This document shows, in pieces, positions 61,020-64,000 of a stretch of DNA of 64,000 nucleotides. The stretch's first letter is position 1, and each line of letters begins with the position of its first letter. The notes below the pieces were generated by a model. That model did not search any database and was not told the DNA's origin. It worked only from the letters and a program-made list of their open reading frames with translations. The position numbers and the translations under genes were made by a program. The stretch comes from Rariglobus sp967755175 (GTDB lineage: Bacteria; Verrucomicrobiota; Verrucomicrobiia; Opitutales; Opitutaceae), in contig CBRAFO010000004.1 of NCBI GenBank assembly GCA_967755175.1, forward strand, positions 32,959 to 96,958, given 5' to 3'.

Positions 61020-61036
61020 GGAAAGAGCGGTCGCGC

Positions 61037-63106
61037 TTAGAGCGTCACCAGCGAGGAGGGATCGAGAATGAGCGCGATGTTGCCATCGCCCAGGATGGCC
61101 CCGCCCGCGACACCAGGCAGGTTGGCCAGATAACCGCCGAGGCTTTTAACGACGACCTCTTGCTTGCCCACCAACTCGTCCACCAGCAGAGCGGTGATGC
61201 GATCGTGAGTTTCCAAGATGACGATGATGCCGTTCTCCGGCTTCTCGATCGCGCCAGGGATGCGGAATTGGCAATGTAAGCGACGGAGCGGCACGATATG
61301 CCCGCGATGATCGATGACTTCGCCTCGGCCGTGCACCGTGGTGATGCAGTTCACATTCGGACGAAGTGCCATCTGCACGCTGATGCTGGGCAGCACAAAC
61401 CGATCGCCGCCTACGCGAACGATCAACCCATCGATGATCGCGGTCGTCAGCGGAAGCCGGATACGAAATGTCGTGCCCTTGCCAAGGTCGGAAAGAATCT
61501 CCACGGCCCCGCGCAGTTTCTCGATGTTGCGCCGGACCACGTCCATGCCCACCCCGCGGCCCGAGATTGAAGTGACCGTCTCGGCGGTGGAAAAACCAGC
61601 GGCAAAAATCAGCTGGAGAATTTCATCCCGCGTCAGCGAAGCCCCTGCCGGGACCACGCCCTTTTCAATGGCCTTTCGGAGAATCCGGTCGGGATCGATT
61701 CCGCGTCCGTCATCGGAGAGTTCGATGATGATACACGAGCCTTGATTGTAGGCTTTGAGGGTGACGGAGCCTTGCTCGGGCTTGCCGGAGGCGAGGCGAT
61801 CCGCGCCTTTTTCAAGGCCGTGATCGAGCGCGTTGCGCACCATGTGGACGAGCGGGTCGGCAATCTCCTCCACCACGGTGCGGTCGATTTCGGTGTCTTC
61901 GCCCTCGGTGTGGAAGGCGACCTTCTTGCCAAAGTCGTTGGAGAGATCGCGGATCAGCCGCTCCATCTTTTGGAAGGTGGGCTTGATCGGGGTCAATCGC
62001 AGGGACATCGAGTTCCGCTGAAGCTCCTTGGTGATGCGGCCCAGCTGGGCGATGTTGCGCGCGAGGGGAGAATCCGCATCGGCACTCGCTCGCGCCGACT
62101 CGGCGATCTGGCTTTGCACGATCACCAACTCGCCGACGACGTTCATCATCAGGTCGAGCTTCTCGGTGTTGACGCGCACGGTGCCCGATCCGGTGCCACG
62201 ATTGTCCTGCGTGGCGGTCGCGCCGGGCTCCGTCGCTGCTTTTTCGATAGACGAAGCTCCCTCGGCGGGTTCAGCCACCACCACGGTCGTATCGACTGGA
62301 TTGAGGATGAGTGCCTTGACGGTGCGGATGAGATGACCCACCGGCACGATCACCTCGGGCAACACGCCTTTTTCGAGCGCCGTCGCGATTTGGTCGACCA
62401 TCACCTGGACGGCGTCGCGGCTTTTCAGAATGGCGGTGATGATCGTCGGCGTGAGGCGCAACTTGCCGTTGCGAGCCAGGTCGAGCAGCGACTCCACCTC
62501 GTGGGTGAGCACGTGCATCGGGGTGAGATGAAGGAAGCCCGACACGCCCTTGATGGTATGGAACGAACGAAAAATCTGGTCGAGTGCACCGCGGTCATCC
62601 GGGTGTTCATCGAGGACCAAGAGCGATGACTCGATCTGGAGCAGGTGATCGATGGCCTCGACGTGGAACTCGGTGAGGAGCTCCGCGTTTTCCTCCATGT
62701 TGAGTTCGAGCAGTTGCTCGACGATCACGGCGCTCTCGGCCGACACGGCCGCACCCGTCGGCTTCACAGCCGCTGCTTTCTGCGGCGAGTGCCAGGCGGA
62801 AACGGGTTGATCCATCACACGCGATGCCACCGCCGGTCCGAGCCACTCAACAAAGCTGCGCAGCGCGGCCAGTGACGGCTCATCGAAGACACCGGTGGTA
62901 TCGAGCAACGCGTCCAGCCGACCTCTGATCTCGACCACCGGCGCATGCAAGACAGGGTCCTCCGCAGTCGCCTGCAGAAGATCCGAGAGCAAGCTGTAGG
63001 CAGGGATCAGGCCGTCATCTCGCCCGACTTGCGCGAGCACGATTTCCGAGGCCAGGCGGTTGCAGGTATCGTCCAATACCTGGTGGTAATTCTCGGTGAT
63101 GGGCAT
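61037..63106 (-). CDS. cheA: Chemotaxis histidine kinase CheA
   Basis: The 689-residue kinase has an extra N-terminal region (about 1-125), then a histidine phosphotransfer domain with H183 in FRSFHTIKGVSGFL, a dimerisation helix pair (about 320-385), the ATPase with VRNALDHGLE and DDGRGID, and a C-terminal CheW-like domain. No separate CheY-binding P2 domain is evident between HPt and the dimerisation region. It phosphorylates CheB and other receivers. A sigma-28-like promoter lies just upstream of the ATG. Confidence 0.95.
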   Translation of the reverse strand: MPITENYHQVLDDTCNRLASEIVLAQVGRDDGLIPAYSLLSDLLQATAEDPVLHAPVVEIRGRLDALLDTTGVFDEPSLAALRSFVEWLGPAVASRVMDQPVSAWHSPQKAAAVKPTGAAVSAESAVIVEQLLELNMEENAELLTEFHVEAIDHLLQIESSLLVLDEHPDDRGALDQIFRSFHTIKGVSGFLHLTPMHVLTHEVESLLDLARNGKLRLTPTIITAILKSRDAVQVMVDQIATALEKGVLPEVIVPVGHLIRTVKALILNPVDTTVVVAEPAEGASSIEKAATEPGATATQDNRGTGSGTVRVNTEKLDLMMNVVGELVIVQSQIAESARASADADSPLARNIAQLGRITKELQRNSMSLRLTPIKPTFQKMERLIRDLSNDFGKKVAFHTEGEDTEIDRTVVEEIADPLVHMVRNALDHGLEKGADRLASGKPEQGSVTLKAYNQGSCIIIELSDDGRGIDPDRILRKAIEKGVVPAGASLTRDEILQLIFAAGFSTAETVTSISGRGVGMDVVRRNIEKLRGAVEILSDLGKGTTFRIRLPLTTAIIDGLIVRVGGDRFVLPSISVQMALRPNVNCITTVHGRGEVIDHRGHIVPLRRLHCQFRIPGAIEKPENGIIVILETHDRITALLVDELVGKQEVVVKSLGGYLANLPGVAGGAILGDGNIALILDPSSLVTL

Positions 63107-63130
63107 GATTGGGGTGGGGAGGTCCCTTTT

Positions 63131-63157
63131 ACTACGGCCGTTTACGGCAAAAGTTTA
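63131..63157 (-). promoter_or_regulatory. Sigma-28-like promoter of cheA
   Basis: On the minus strand TAAA (63157-63154), a 15-base spacer and GCCGTAGT (63138-63131) resemble the flagellar sigma-28 form TAAA-N15-GCCGATAA. The predicted start site is about 18 bases upstream of the cheA ATG. Confidence 0.45.
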
Positions 63158-63192
63158 CCCGCCTTCGCGGAAAAAATTGCACGAAGGACCAT

Positions 63193-63220
63193 TAAAGAAA
63201 ACGCCGCGCCGGGCCGTAAT
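63193..63220 (+). promoter_or_regulatory. Sigma-28-like promoter of cheW
   Basis: TAAA (63193-63196) followed after 16 bases by GCCGTAAT (63213-63220) shares the GCCGTA-type -10 with the divergent cheA promoter. The start site would fall about 60 bases before the cheW ATG. Confidence 0.4.
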
Positions 63221-63286
63221 CATACGAGCCATCTTAATACCGGCGTCTTTCGCCGTTCAACGCGCCCGCCCAACAGCCCCTCTATT

Positions 63287-63784
63287 ATGACCACTCCTCA
63301 GACCGCCACCGCCACCAACCAGAACGCCGGCAAATACCTGACCGTCGTGCTCGAAAACGAAGCCTACGGCATCGCCGTGCTCAAGGTCCGCGAAATCATC
63401 CGCATGCAAAAGATCACGCCGATTCCGCAGATGCCCGACTTCGTTAAAGGCGTGATTAACCTCCGCGGACGCGTGGTCCCAGTCATCGATCTTCGCGTGA
63501 AGTTCGGCCTTCAGGCCAGCTACGCCGAGCGCACTTGCATCGTCGTGGTGCAGGTGGACATGACCACCTCCGTCGTGCAGATGGGCCTCGTGGTCGATAG
63601 CGTGGAAGAGGTCGTGAACCTCAACCCGGCGGAGATCGAGACGACGCCCGATTTCGGCACGCGTATCGACACCTCATACATCCTCGGTATGGCCAAGGTG
63701 AAAGGGGTCGTGAAGACCCTGCTCGATATCGACCGGGTCGTCTCGCCAAACACCGTCGAAGCCCTTGCGAAGGCCGCCGCCTAA
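63287..63784 (+). CDS. cheW: Chemotaxis adaptor protein CheW
   Basis: The 165-residue adaptor links receptors to CheA. It has the CheW core KYLTVVLENEAYGIAVLKVREI, MPDFVKGVINLRGRVVPVIDLR and DTSYILGMAKVKGVVKTLLDIDRV. The ATG at 63287 gives a short Thr/Gln-rich start before the first strand. A strong hairpin terminator follows the stop by 20 bases. Confidence 0.96.
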   Translation: MTTPQTATATNQNAGKYLTVVLENEAYGIAVLKVREIIRMQKITPIPQMPDFVKGVINLRGRVVPVIDLRVKFGLQASYAERTCIVVVQVDMTTSVVQMGLVVDSVEEVVNLNPAEIETTPDFGTRIDTSYILGMAKVKGVVKTLLDIDRVVSPNTVEALAKAAA

Positions 63785-63803
63785 GGCTGTCGCCGCCTTC
63801 GTC

Positions 63804-63837
63804 GCCGCGTCTCACACATGTGAGTCGCGGCTTTTTT
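63804..63837 (+). terminator. Rho-independent terminator of cheW
   Basis: GCCGCG-T-CTCAC (63804-63815) pairs with GTGAG-T-CGCGGC (63820-63831) around an ACAT loop with one T-T mismatch, followed by TTTTTT. This is a clear factor-independent terminator. Confidence 0.92.
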
Positions 63838-63907
63838 GTGCCCGCGCACGGCAGTCCCCGCGAACGGTGAACCGGTTCAATTAACCACACGAGACCCCCG
63901 CTCGTTG

Positions 63908-64000
63908 TAGGGACGTGGGGGGGCGCCGGCCGCGCCCGCGGGGCACCCCCCCCCCCGCCCACCACCACCGTGTGGGGGGGGGCGGGGGGGGGGGTGTGGG
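63908..64000. other. Homopolymer-rich terminal sequence, probable assembly artefact
   Basis: The last ~90 bases are runs of G and C (up to 13 C) with CACCACCACC and GTGTGGG, unlike the rest of the window, and hold no feature. This is typical of a low-quality contig end. The bases should not be used for inference. Confidence 0.6.

Noticed and set aside
1..64000. tRNA, rRNA, riboswitches, phage or transposase genes
   Set aside because: No cloverleaf-like sequences with a T-loop GTTCRA motif, rRNA cores, known riboswitch cores or transposase motifs were recognised by reading; a covariance-model search could still find a small RNA.

Overview
The window looks like chromosomal DNA from a flagellated, GC-rich member of the Verrucomicrobia, most probably the Opitutales/Opitutaceae. 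This is an inference from gene content (a flagellar/chemotaxis block, ExbBD beside large TPR proteins, fucose-type sugar genes, a NirK module), from the scarcity of clear Shine-Dalgarno sequences, and from the many intergenic palindromes. The last ~100 bases are G/C homopolymer-rich and look like a low-quality contig end.

Region by region. (1) 1-4.6 kb: the end of an enolpyruvyl-transferase-like gene, ruvB, two small membrane proteins, a secreted PhoD-like phosphatase and a MYG1-family hydrolase. (2) 4.7-9.1 kb: a compact operon with a mannosylfructose/sucrose-phosphate-synthase-like GT4, an SPP-type HAD phosphatase fused to a six-hairpin glycosidase, and a PfkB sugar kinase. (3) 9.1-12.1 kb: a small membrane protein, then a minus-strand PTPS - FolE2 - sepiapterin-reductase-like SDR set, suggesting biopterin-type synthesis. 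(4) 12.2-17 kb: an MBL hydrolase, pyruvate kinase with a textbook terminator, and a GH36 alpha-galactosidase. (5) 17.3-23.7 kb: two TPR proteins, ExbB, two ExbD and a TonB-positioned protein carrying a PA14-like domain. (6) 24-29.6 kb: GH43-like protein, lactonase-type amidohydrolase, zinc dehydrogenase, L-galactose/L-fucose dehydrogenase-like AKR, RbsD/FucU mutarotase and an AraC regulator, i.e. a non-phosphorylative L-fucose/L-galactose route.

(7) 29.7-37.4 kb: a nitrogen-oxide module. A NirK-cytochrome c fusion, a SUMF1-like protein without the FGE cysteine pair, a SCO1 protein, two His-rich polytopic membrane proteins each paired with DUF2249 proteins, a DUF59 protein and a Crp/Fnr regulator. 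Three FNR-type boxes sit upstream of these genes, each about 41 bp from a plausible start site, and the regulator carries the FNR-type recognition residues. (8) 37.4-40.5 kb: an XRE regulator, a CBS-containing ClC protein and a MarR regulator.

(9) 40.5-56 kb: one long minus-strand flagellar operon running flgB-flgC-fliE-fliF-fliG-fliH-fliI-fliJ-motE-like-fliK-flgD-flgE-fliL-fliM-fliN-fliO-fliP-fliQ-fliR, with a 14-unit array of exact 21-bp period between fliI and fliJ. (10) 56-63.8 kb: chemotaxis genes cheR, cheB, a receiver/degenerate HD-GYP protein and cheD on the plus strand; cheA and an HDOD gene on the minus strand; then cheW. These couple sensory signalling to the motor encoded next door.

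The signals most worth a second look are the three-site FNR regulon with its unassigned membrane proteins, the phosphatase-glycosidase fusion, the PA14/ExbBD/TPR complex, the 21-bp array, and the set of long inverted repeats. No rRNA, tRNA, CRISPR array, phage or transposase gene was seen.
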